Below, in pieces: positions 56,899 to 64,000 of a DNA stretch of 64,000 nt (positions within the stretch are counted from its first letter, which is position 1; every line of letters begins with the position of its first letter). The stretch lies in assembly GCF_943181415.1 (NCBI RefSeq), contig NZ_CALPBZ010000001.1:1240001-1304000 (forward strand). Direction: 5' to 3'. Origin of the DNA: Microbacterium sp. Marseille-Q6648. Lineage in GTDB: Bacteria > Actinomycetota > Actinomycetes > Actinomycetales > Microbacteriaceae. Under the pieces are notes generated by a model. It had not been told where the DNA came from. It did no database searches and was given only the letters and a program-made list of their open reading frames with translations. Made by a program: the position numbers and the translations under genes.

Positions 56899-57215
56899 AC
56901 GTCCTCATCCGATCTCAGTCCACTTCCGCCCCCAGACGGAGACCCAGAGTGAGTTCGGGCCTGCTCACATCCTGCCTGATGCCGGCGACGCTCCTCGTTA
57001 TAGCCCGGGTGCTACGGCGCCGCGCGGAGACACGACTTACCGCCCGTCGCCGAATCGATGCGCGCAATTGCCTCGCTATCGCGCAATGCGCGTATGTGGA
57101 TCGTTGGTCAGCGGACGGGCGGCAGCCGTTTCGGTTGGGTTTGCGACGGGCGCCAGGCTGTACAGTCCGATCTGTCAGGATCTCGGAAGCCGGACTAGCG
57201 AGTGACTGTGCTGGT

Positions 57216-58118
57216 TCAAGAAATGTCCGGGCACTTCTCCTCGAACGCTAGTGTCACACCTTTCGATTGAACGATCCCGGCCGTCAGAAGCTCGGACAGG
57301 ATAGAACCATAGCCCTGACCGAGACTCCGATCGATCCAACCGGTGTTGCCAGCGTCGAGAATCGGTCTAGCCGAATCCATCACTTCGCCGTTGAGCTTAA
57401 CGGTGTACTCAGTCGTGTTATAGATCTGCACTCGGAACATCACGTGGCTCGGCACATCGGAAAAGGTCACCGTATTGGCGTCGATCTTGCCAACGTAGCG
57501 GGTGCCGACGCCCGTTTCTAGCTCGAACAAGCGATCATCCATGATGGTCGTGACACGGTCGCATTTCACGCGATAGGTCATGACGAAATCCTCTGCGCTC
57601 CCCACCGTCGCCATTGCCGGAAGCGGCGGACCAATTGCAATGACTGCTGCGACAACGCCGATAGCGACCGCAACGAAGGTGCCCCGGTCCGTTGCTACTG
57701 CTCTGCGGCGCCAGCGGTCCAGTAGCGTCCAGGCAGTGATCGCAACAACAGCCCATATCAGGAGAAGGTTTATGCGCATCAGGGTCTGGCTCGACAGAAA
57801 CGTGCTCTTGGTCGCGTCAATAAACAAAGGGGGCAATAGTACGGCTACGGCAGCCGCTGCCAGCAGACCCCAGCTGCTCCGCCACTGATGCCATGTACGC
57901 GCCGCCAAGAACAGAACGAAAGCGAGAAGAGCCTCGGCGCCAAGAACTGCGAAGAGAAGTTCGACGGTCGGGACGTTGTTCACCAGTAGAACGCACAGGA
58001 GCGGAAAGATAACGAGAATCGCGGCCATAAATATCCGCGCCGTCCTCCTGGCGTGCCGAAGTGCCTTCCCTTGCGCTGCACGGCTTTGGGGTGTGCCCGT
58101 CGAACTAGCTCCCGTCAT
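57216..58118 (-). CDS. membrane protein with C-terminal outer domain
   Basis: 300 residues with five hydrophobic helices in the first 175 (FMAAILVIFPLLCVLLVNNVP, ELLFAVLGAEALLAFVLFLAA, WGLLAAAAVAVLLPPLFI, INLLLIWAVVAITAWTLL, FVAVAIGVVAAVIAIGPPLPA). An outer domain of about 120 residues follows, with Cys192 (VKCDRV) and a terminal EEKCPDIS that may form a disulphide. ATG 58118 is preferred to the upstream extension. No family recognised. Confidence 0.6.
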   Translation of the reverse strand: MTGASSTGTPQSRAAQGKALRHARRTARIFMAAILVIFPLLCVLLVNNVPTVELLFAVLGAEALLAFVLFLAARTWHQWRSSWGLLAAAAVAVLLPPLFIDATKSTFLSSQTLMRINLLLIWAVVAITAWTLLDRWRRRAVATDRGTFVAVAIGVVAAVIAIGPPLPAMATVGSAEDFVMTYRVKCDRVTTIMDDRLFELETGVGTRYVGKIDANTVTFSDVPSHVMFRVQIYNTTEYTVKLNGEVMDSARPILDAGNTGWIDRSLGQGYGSILSELLTAGIVQSKGVTLAFEEKCPDIS

Positions 58119-58315
58119 AATCAGATCGTAACGTCGCGCGAGGACCGGTCGGTGCGGTCGATCCCGCCCTCCCACCGCATCCGAGACGATCGGTCGAGGC
58201 ATCAGAGTCTTCGCGTCCCGGGTACTCCTGGGCGATGCCCGCAAGCACTCCCAGCTTGAGTTTCCGACTGAGTCTCAGCAGGCCAATCGCATTAGCGTTG
58301 GCTCTCTGACCAAAC

Positions 58316-58353
58316 GTACGCAGCTGTCCCCCTATTGGGGCACAGCTGCGTAC
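58316..58353. terminator. long perfect hairpin in an intergenic gap
   Basis: GTACGCAGCTGT (58316-58327) pairs with ACAGCTGCGTAC (58342-58353); inside, CCCC/GGGG pair across a TATT loop with one mismatch, giving 16 pairs in 38 bases. It lies in the 503-base gap 58119-58621, 3' of the gene at 58622 and followed by the palindrome AGGGATCCCT. It has no T-run. Could be a terminator, a protein-binding hairpin, or an inverted-repeat relic. Confidence 0.55.
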
Positions 58354-58621
58354 AGGGATCCCTATTCGCGCACCCCGCGCATGGGGGCGGTCGCGGGCGG
58401 CTGTTAGCCCGTTCCACTGCCATGCCAACCGCGCGTTCGCGACCGACCGGGAGCCACCCAATCCGCGCGCTGGACGAATGCGGATCACTGATTCCCGGTT
58501 ATACATCGGGACCACATTGGCACCGCTGGAGGACCGCTGCCGGCGTAGCAAATTCCTGGAGACACATCGGAGTGAGTAGCCCGGCATGCAAGAGGAACTG
58601 GTCGACGCGGCACGAAATGCT

Positions 58622-59677
58622 TTAGATCCGGGTCGGGCGATCGCTCCGACGCCGAACGTCAAAATAGCCGAATACCGCTGCGAGGAAACCGAGACCCGCG
58701 CCCAGCAGGATCCCGCCGATTGTGTTGAGCCTACCGCCGGTAATCCGCTCACCCTCAATTGGAATGACTCGCTCCATCGTGGTGAAGGCCGCTGCATTCT
58801 CGGACTGTCCGACTACCGTTCGGGCCAAGCACGGTAGGGCATCCAACCGTTTCTCCTCGGACGTGGTGAAGCTGAACCAGGCGGAGTTGACGGGCGTATT
58901 GTTCAAATCCCCAACCGGCGCTTCCCAACTTGCTGACTGATCGGCGAAGATCGCGTATCGAGGACAACCCACCCTCGTCGCCTCCACATCGATCGCAGGT
59001 ATCTGAACTCGTATCTGCCCGAACTCGCGGGCACGGGAGAACTGCGGCTCGATGTCGAAAACAGCCAGGTTGTGCTGACCTTCGACAGCCGTCGAGAGAG
59101 CCCTCGTGAGCGTTGCTGTTCCATCCGGTGCAAAGGTGACACCCCGTTTGAAGTTCTTTAGGAACGGACGCGCCTCAGGACCGAGCGTTACGGTCACTTC
59201 CACGAGCTCAGCGGCACCTACGACGTTGACTCTGAGTTCGTCCGTGTACGTAACGCCGCTTCCTTGGCTGACCCAGGGCACCCCGGAGAGATATGCAACT
59301 TGGGCAGACGTGTAATCGCCGTCGAGCGATACGGTAATGGGAGTCACAGCGCTGGCCGGCGATGCGGCCGGCCACGCTGGGACAGCCAGAACGCCCAAAC
59401 CGACAAGGGTGAGCACGACAGCACATCCAAGCGAGAGCCAAGGGAACATTCTCGGTAGACGGTCTTGAGTTTCGAAGCCGTCTTTCGGGGCCGACGCTCC
59501 TACGTCCGATTGCAGAGACGCCCTCTCAACGGCTGTTGCTGTCGTGCCTTTGGCCCGCGGTCCGGTCGTCAAAGCAGAGTCGGTCCTGGAGCGGCTCATC
59601 GCAGTTAGGAGCACGACAGCGACCGCCGCCACAGCGGCAATCCACGACGTTGCTCTGACGTTCCGATCCGCTGACAT
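58622..59677 (-). CDS. membrane protein with extracytoplasmic domain, unknown
   Basis: 351 residues: a hydrophobic N-terminal helix (ATSWIAAVAAVAVVLLTAMS), a linker, and a second helix (FPWLSLGCAVVLTLVGLGVLAVP). A beta-rich outer domain follows (about 105-310, with VSLDGDYTSAQVAYLSGVPWVSQGSGV and two cysteines at GCPRYA and LPCLAR). A C-terminal helix (GGILLGAGLGFLAAVFGYFDV) ends the protein. Apparently an anchored envelope protein. Same strand as 57216 but separated by about 500 bases and a hairpin. Confidence 0.6.
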   Translation of the reverse strand: MSADRNVRATSWIAAVAAVAVVLLTAMSRSRTDSALTTGPRAKGTTATAVERASLQSDVGASAPKDGFETQDRLPRMFPWLSLGCAVVLTLVGLGVLAVPAWPAASPASAVTPITVSLDGDYTSAQVAYLSGVPWVSQGSGVTYTDELRVNVVGAAELVEVTVTLGPEARPFLKNFKRGVTFAPDGTATLTRALSTAVEGQHNLAVFDIEPQFSRAREFGQIRVQIPAIDVEATRVGCPRYAIFADQSASWEAPVGDLNNTPVNSAWFSFTTSEEKRLDALPCLARTVVGQSENAAAFTTMERVIPIEGERITGGRLNTIGGILLGAGLGFLAAVFGYFDVRRRSDRPTRI

Positions 59678-60264
59678 GGCACTACGCTATGGGACTCATC
59701 CCGGTTCCTTCACCGCTGCCTCGCCCTTAGCACACGACGCCATATCCACTTGAACGGGTGCGACTCCCTCGCATTCGTTGCGGCGACGTCGAGCTTCGTG
59801 GGGCTCTTTTTGCTGCCAAGTGATTACGGGTGGACGGAGTTGTTCGATGAGTCGAGGCGCGCCACGAAGTTCGCGACGTCCTTCTCAAAGATCTTGCACT
59901 CGCGGGTCGCTCGGCCCGATATTGAGAGGAGTGTCCGTCGTCACATAGATGGCCAAGCTGCCTCCCAGGCTCGAATGAGCGGCGTATCGCGCGCTAGACA
60001 ACCAGTCATCACTTGTCGCAATCTATCGGATGCGGCTCACATAGCTTTCGTGTGCGATGTCGGCATCTGGCGGCGGGCGCGCCTCGTCCCAGCGCGCATC
60101 GGTCCTCTGGCGTCGACTGCGCGTGCGCGGATCGATGACGGACGTCAAGGTTCGCTCAGAGGGCAGTGCTCGTTTAGCGATCCGACACGACGATTGCGAT
60201 AACCCCAGAGCCTTCGAGTCGCCGCCGACATCTGTGAGATAAGGACGCGGTTCGCTGCCGTCGG
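59678..60264. other. gene-free stretch
   Basis: About 590 bases between two leftward genes. Frames present lack RBS and family features. It presumably contains the promoter of the 59677 gene near its right side. No notable repeat seen. Confidence 0.4.
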
Positions 60265-61974
60265 CTACCGCAGAAGCTCGTCGCGTCGTTGACTCAGGGA
60301 GATCAGTTTCTGCTGCAGCGACGAGCGCTTCATCTCCATACTGCGAATCTTCGATTCGATCCGGTCGCGCGCTTCAGACTGTCTGCGGACAATGTCCCAG
60401 TAGTGCGGGTGAGTAAAGGACGGCTGGGGTCGCGTGCTTTGCTGCTGGAGTCGCGAGTATGAGCTTCGAATCGCGTCGTCGGTCCGCCAGATCGACTCGT
60501 TGGTGCGTCGAATCGCTTCCTCCACGTTCTGGATCTTCTCCCGTTTGCGCTGCTGCCACTCGGCTTGCTTGCGTTCTCGGTCACGGTTGATCGCGTCAAA
60601 TAGCGCTTGCTTCGCCGACGCGAACTGCTCCTTGAGGCGCTGGTTGTCTTCCCTTCCTGCTGAGCCCGCCGCGAAGAACGCGTCTGAGAGCGCACGCGCC
60701 TGGTCGCGAGCGCTCTTGAAGTCCGACGTGCTTCCCAGCGCTCGCATCTGCGCGATCAGACTCTCCTTGGCGCTCTTGGCTTGAGCGGCCTCGCGGTCGC
60801 GCTTGTCTCGTTCCGCTTTCGACTTGGCAAACAGAGCATCCTTCGCTTTCGAGAAGTCACGCCACAGGCGATCCTCGTCATCTCGGGACGCTCGACCAGC
60901 CTTCTTCCACTCCTCGGTCAGAGCCCGCATCTGCTGGCTAGCCTCGCGGAGGTCGGACGAGTGAACGAGACCCATCGCGCGCGAGACAATCCGCTCCTTC
61001 GTGGCTTTCGCTTGAGCAGCGTCGCGGTCGCGCTTGTCTCGTTCCGCTTTCGACTTGGCAAACAGAGCATCCTTCGCTTTCGAGAAGTCACGCCACAGGC
61101 GATCCTCGTCATCTCGGGACGCTCGACCAGCCTTCTTCCACTCCTCGGTCAGAGCCCGCATCTGCTGGCTAGCCTCGCGCAGGTCGGACGAGTGAACGAG
61201 ACCCATCGCGCGCGAGACAATCCGCTCCTTCGCAGCCTTGGCCTGACCCTGTGCATACTCGCGCTGCCGTCTCTCATCGTCACTCTTGGTTCTGAGTCGA
61301 GTCCTTGCGTCGTTGAACCGCTTCCAGAGACGATCCTCGACTTCGCGCGACGCTCGCGGAGCCGCCTTCCATTGGTCGCCGAGTTGCCGCATCTCCTGGC
61401 TCGCAGCACGGACGTCGCTCGACGTAGCAAGGTCCTCGGCACGCGAGACGATGCGCTCCTTCTCACGTTGCCCGATAGCTTCATTGCGCTCTCGTTCCTC
61501 ACGGTGACGCGTCTGTGCATCACGGAATTGGCTCTGCGCCGCGTTGAAGGAATCCCAGTAGCCATCCTTCTCCGCGCGAGACTTCACCGGACCGACGTTC
61601 TTCATCTGTTCGCGTAGTTCGCGGAGCCGTGCGTTTGTCGATCGCCAGTCCGTCGACGACCCCAAGGCACGAGCCTCGCTCACGATCCTCTGGAACGCCG
61701 CGGCGTTCGCCTGCCAGTCGTCTTCTACGCCCGGGTATAGACGCGGCCCTCGGCGCATGTCGTGATGTCCCGGCTGGCCATCCTCGCGGCGTTCGTAATA
61801 GTGCGCATGGTCTTCGTCGACCGTCTTGCTGCTCACATGTCCGGGCGCGACGAACCCTTCTCGTGGACGAGATGAGGTCTTATGAGTCACCCGCTGCCCG
61901 TGTTCGTCGAATCCCCAGATCAGTTTTCCCGAAGCATCATTTACGTCAGCTGGATCGCGTTCCCCATTCCCCAT
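60265..61974 (-). CDS. DUF349-repeat coiled-coil protein
   Basis: 569 residues, highly charged and helical. The first 90 residues form a distinct head (KLIWGFDEHGQRVTHKTSSRPREGFVAPGHVSS). Then five or so repeats of about 77 residues match DUF349 (R-A-x-x-L-x-x-S-S-D-x-R-x-A-S-Q-x-M-R-x-L-x-x-E-W-K-x-A-x-R-A-S-R, LWRDFSKAKDALF). A C-terminal coiled coil follows (RIESKIRSMEMKRSSLQQKLISLSQRRDELLR). Two internal repeats are nearly identical at the DNA level. DUF349 proteins are helical scaffolds of unknown function. Confidence 0.8.
   Translation of the reverse strand: MGNGERDPADVNDASGKLIWGFDEHGQRVTHKTSSRPREGFVAPGHVSSKTVDEDHAHYYERREDGQPGHHDMRRGPRLYPGVEDDWQANAAAFQRIVSEARALGSSTDWRSTNARLRELREQMKNVGPVKSRAEKDGYWDSFNAAQSQFRDAQTRHREERERNEAIGQREKERIVSRAEDLATSSDVRAASQEMRQLGDQWKAAPRASREVEDRLWKRFNDARTRLRTKSDDERRQREYAQGQAKAAKERIVSRAMGLVHSSDLREASQQMRALTEEWKKAGRASRDDEDRLWRDFSKAKDALFAKSKAERDKRDRDAAQAKATKERIVSRAMGLVHSSDLREASQQMRALTEEWKKAGRASRDDEDRLWRDFSKAKDALFAKSKAERDKRDREAAQAKSAKESLIAQMRALGSTSDFKSARDQARALSDAFFAAGSAGREDNQRLKEQFASAKQALFDAINRDRERKQAEWQQRKREKIQNVEEAIRRTNESIWRTDDAIRSSYSRLQQQSTRPQPSFTHPHYWDIVRRQSEARDRIESKIRSMEMKRSSLQQKLISLSQRRDELLR
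60791..61232 (-). repeat. 231-bp in-frame tandem duplication
   Basis: 60791-61001 and 61022-61232 are identical at 210 of 211 positions (one G/C difference near 60949), with a period of 231 bases, exactly 77 codons. The repeat encodes one extra DUF349 unit and is clearly recent. Confidence 0.92.
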
Positions 61975-62302
61975 GAGCAGATCGTGGCGACGAAAAGCGA
62001 AGTCGTCAACTGTTGCGTCACAGATGCGTACGTCCGCGCGACGCGATCATGTCGCGGCGTCCACCGTGGTCCTCCGATCCGTCGTGCACAACGGAATCGA
62101 GACGGCGGCCGGATAGGAGCTCACATGACGCACGGATGGGTCCCGTTCGCGGGCAATGCGCGTTTACGGATCCCCAGCGAGACCCGACGCGGGGTCCCGC
62201 GTGGCCTGCTAGACACTGTCACCGGACGCGGCTCACAGCACCGCCCTGGCCCCTTGCCGTCGCGGGAAGAGTGATACCCGGCGCCGGAGGCTCCACCCGC
62301 TC

Positions 62303-62462
62303 GTGGCACAGTTAAGGCACATTTACTCGCGACACGCCGTGTTTTCGAAGGCAGATTCATGCAACTGTGCCGCGAGCGCGGGAGCTGAGAACGGCGGAAT
62401 TACGCGGCAAAACGGCCCATTCGTGCCTCAGAAAATGAGAGTTCGAATCCCCTATCCTCCGC
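62303..62462. repeat. attR region: candidate arm sites and att core
   Basis: GTGGCACAGTT at 62303-62313, an inverted near-copy (AACTGTGCCGC) at 62363-62373, then the 22-bp core at 62441-62462 identical to the tRNA-Ser 3' end. The tRNA's 5' part is absent here, so this is the right island end. The stretch 61975-62572 contains no convincing gene. Confidence 0.85.
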
Positions 62463-62572
62463 TCCTGCGAACCCCTGTTTCCAAGGGATCGCGACTCAAT
62501 GCCACTTCGGACGTAGCCGAAACGGCACAGGTCTCCGTGCGTCCGAAAGCCCGATGGGGCACCATGGGCGGC

Positions 62573-63124
62573 ATGACTTCTCCGAGGGTGCCGTCTGGGA
62601 CGACGGTGCTCGAGACAGACCGGCTGGTGCTGCGTCGGTGGTTGCCAGCCGACGCCGCCATGCAACGGCAGTTGTGGATGGAGCGTGACGCTCGTGTTCC
62701 CCCGCACCGCCGAATCTCATCCGACGGCCGCCCGAGCATCGAGGACCTTGAAGACCGGATCCGGCGTGACGACCGGTCAGCTTCCTTGGGCCTGCTGGCT
62801 GCCGTCCGCAAGGACAGCGGCGAGGCGATCGGCTACTGCGGTCTCATCGCGAACGTCCACGGCCAGGATGGCGAGCCCGAGCTCGCATACGAGTTCCTCC
62901 GCAAGGAGTGGGGACAGGGGCTGGCGACCGAGGCCGGGAGAGAGATCATCGCCTGGGCCGGGTCGCTCGGGTACACCCGACTGTGGGCGACGGTCCGTGA
63001 GTGGAACGCACCCTCGCGACGTGTCATGGCGAAGCTCGACTTCGTTCAGACATCGCGCGTCCAGTCCGATGCCGAGCACGGGGACTCGCTCTTCTACCGA
63101 AAGGACCTTGTCCTCGCGGGCTGA
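62573..63124 (+). CDS. GNAT-family N-acetyltransferase (RimJ-like)
   Basis: 183 residues of the RimJ/RimL-type acetyltransferase group: ETDRLVLRRWLPADAAMQRQLW, GYCGLIANVHGQDGEPELAYEFLRKEWGQGLATEAGREIIAWAGSLG with the acetyl-CoA loop WGQGLATEA, and NAPSRRVMAKLDFVQT. ATG 62573 or 62564 are both near the domain start. The frame upstream across attR is not coding. First chromosomal gene right of the island. Confidence 0.88.
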   Translation: MTSPRVPSGTTVLETDRLVLRRWLPADAAMQRQLWMERDARVPPHRRISSDGRPSIEDLEDRIRRDDRSASLGLLAAVRKDSGEAIGYCGLIANVHGQDGEPELAYEFLRKEWGQGLATEAGREIIAWAGSLGYTRLWATVREWNAPSRRVMAKLDFVQTSRVQSDAEHGDSLFYRKDLVLAG

Positions 63125-63265
63125 GCCCGTGCCGACGTGGCCCACACCATGTCCGCGGACGACGCGATGACGATCGCGCTCGGGCCTATCGCGGGTGAAC
63201 GCGCATGGTGGTCTGTTTGGCCAGCGGACTCGTCATCGCGCGTGTTCCGTCTGACTGGGTCGCGG

Positions 63266-64000
63266 TCATGCTTCGGGAATCTCCCGTCCGTAGGTTTCGA
63301 GTGTGATCTGGTTGGGTTCGGGGCCGCGACGGATGCCGGTGTCGAGCGCGTCGATCGCTGCGAGTTCTGCCTCGGTGAGAGCGAAATCGAACACGGTGTA
63401 GTTCTCGCGGATGCGATCGGGTCGAACCGACTTGGGGATCGCGGAGCGGCCCTGCTGCAGGTGCCAACGCAGCATGACCTGCGCAGGCGTCTTGCCGTGA
63501 GCCGCCCCGATTCGGGCGATGGTGGGGTCCTGAAGGGCGTTGGCTCCGCCCTCGCGGTAGGCGGTGATCCCGCCGATCGGGGACCATGCCTGGGTGAGGA
63601 TCCCTGCAGCGGCATCCGCGTCCTGCACGTCGCGCTGTGCGAAGTAGGGATGCACTTCGATCTGATTCACCGCGGGCACGACGCCGGAATGCTCGAGGAG
63701 CGCGGCGAGGTGATCGGACATGAAGTTGCTGACCCCGATCGCGCGGACGCGTCCGTCGGCGAGGAGTGTCTCGAGAGCCTTGTAGGCGTCGATCGTGAGG
63801 TCGAATCGGGAGGGGAGCGCCTGGTGCAGGATGAACAGGTCGAGGGTGTCGACGCCGAGCTTGCCGGCGCTTTTGTCGAACGCGTGCAGGGTCTGGTCGT
63901 ACCCGAAGTCGCTGATCCAGACCTTGGTCTCGATGAACACGTCGCCACGGTCGAGCCCCGACCGTCGCAGGGCTTCGCCGACTTCGCGTTCGTTGCCGTA
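63266..64000 (-). CDS. aldo/keto reductase, 5' end outside the window
   Basis: At least 244 residues of an NADPH-dependent aldo/keto reductase. Reading from the window edge: YGNEREVGEALRRSGLDRGDVFIETKVW, LGVDTLDLFILHQALP (usually LLHWP), IGVSNFM, NQIEVHPYF, TQAWSPI (AYSPL-type), IPKSVRPDRIRENYTVFDF (NADPH-phosphate site) and the C-terminal DTGIRRGPEPN. The catalytic Asp/Tyr/Lys/His N-terminal part lies partly outside. The family usually has about 275 residues. Confidence 0.92.
   Translation of the reverse strand, partial: YGNEREVGEALRRSGLDRGDVFIETKVWISDFGYDQTLHAFDKSAGKLGVDTLDLFILHQALPSRFDLTIDAYKALETLLADGRVRAIGVSNFMSDHLAALLEHSGVVPAVNQIEVHPYFAQRDVQDADAAAGILTQAWSPIGGITAYREGGANALQDPTIARIGAAHGKTPAQVMLRWHLQQGRSAIPKSVRPDRIRENYTVFDFALTEAELAAIDALDTGIRRGPEPNQITLETYGREIPEA

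Larger units (their letters stand above)
32735..62462. mobile_element. integrated, probably mobilisable genomic island (about 29.7 kb)
   Basis: Bounded by a 22-bp identical direct repeat (32735-32756 and 62441-62462) made from the 3' end of tRNA-Ser(GGA). Beyond the core the similarity continues on both sides (CCTGCGA, then CAAGGGATCGCGAC at about 32779-32792 and 62483-62496 with small differences). A tyrosine integrase, an HTH protein and an excisionase-like gene are next to the tRNA. A MobF relaxase is internal. No type IV secretion genes (VirB4, VirD4/TcpA) are visible, so transfer would need a helper. Codon and base use are less GC-rich than the flanks over much of the right half. Confidence 0.88.

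Noticed and set aside
32757-62440. CRISPR array or Cas genes in the island
   Set aside because: I saw no regularly spaced direct repeats with unique spacers and no Cas-type proteins.
62303-62572. N-terminal extension of the GNAT acetyltransferase frame across attR
   Set aside because: The extra 90 residues cross the att core and have no RBS or domain. The family begins at 62573.

Overview
The window is a piece of a high-GC actinobacterial chromosome. Strongly G/C-biased third codon positions, the dnaX-recR and aspartokinase-asd gene orders, GTG starts, a LAXTG-type wall anchor and a TPP-riboswitch thiM-thiE-thiD/tenA operon all fit the Microbacteriaceae. Microbacterium is the best guess from the sequence alone.

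Bases 1 to about 32,670 are core chromosome. They hold the end of a wall-anchored surface protein, tRNA-Pro(CGG), a phosphomannomutase-like HAD phosphatase, an L-lactate dehydrogenase-type flavoenzyme with its GntR/FadR regulator and a striking double operator, thymidine kinase, malate:quinone oxidoreductase, asd and lysC (one leftward run), a divergent threonine/serine exporter, recR-dnaX, the TPP-controlled thiamine operon ending in a ThiD-TenA fusion, a GH65 disaccharide phosphorylase with a beta-phosphoglucomutase-like partner, pta-ackA, the small SRP RNA, a DUF5671 membrane protein pair, a MoxR-DUF58-transglutaminase operon, a secreted protein and a dicarboxylate/amino-acid symporter.

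At 32,671-32,755 lies tRNA-Ser(GGA). Its last 22 bases recur exactly at 62,441-62,462, and the similarity continues for about 35 bases past each copy. The roughly 29.7 kb between the copies is therefore an integrated genomic island. It begins with a tyrosine integrase, an HTH protein and an excisionase-like gene. It then carries Fic, NUDIX, GNAT, SRPBCC/DUF4166 genes, a MobF relaxase-helicase, a YefM/YoeB toxin-antitoxin pair, a pentapeptide-repeat protein, several orphan membrane proteins and lipoproteins, a compact three-gene operon (TIGR04255-like, HTH, and an SQSCDIV-motif protein), a two-gene operon with a zinc-ribbon protein, a large DEDDh exonuclease joined to TerB-like, BRCT, Lsr2-like and possible HIRAN-like modules, and a DUF349-repeat protein with a fresh 231-bp internal duplication. 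Base composition and codon use look less GC-rich in much of 47-62 kb than in the flanks. With a relaxase but no visible type IV secretion genes, the island looks mobilisable rather than self-conjugative.

The best candidate for an undescribed system is the tightly coupled operon at 50,397-52,570. The exonuclease at 54,745-56,898 and the operon at 53,076-54,607 are secondary candidates. After the right att site the chromosome resumes with a GNAT acetyltransferase and an aldo/keto reductase cut by the window edge.
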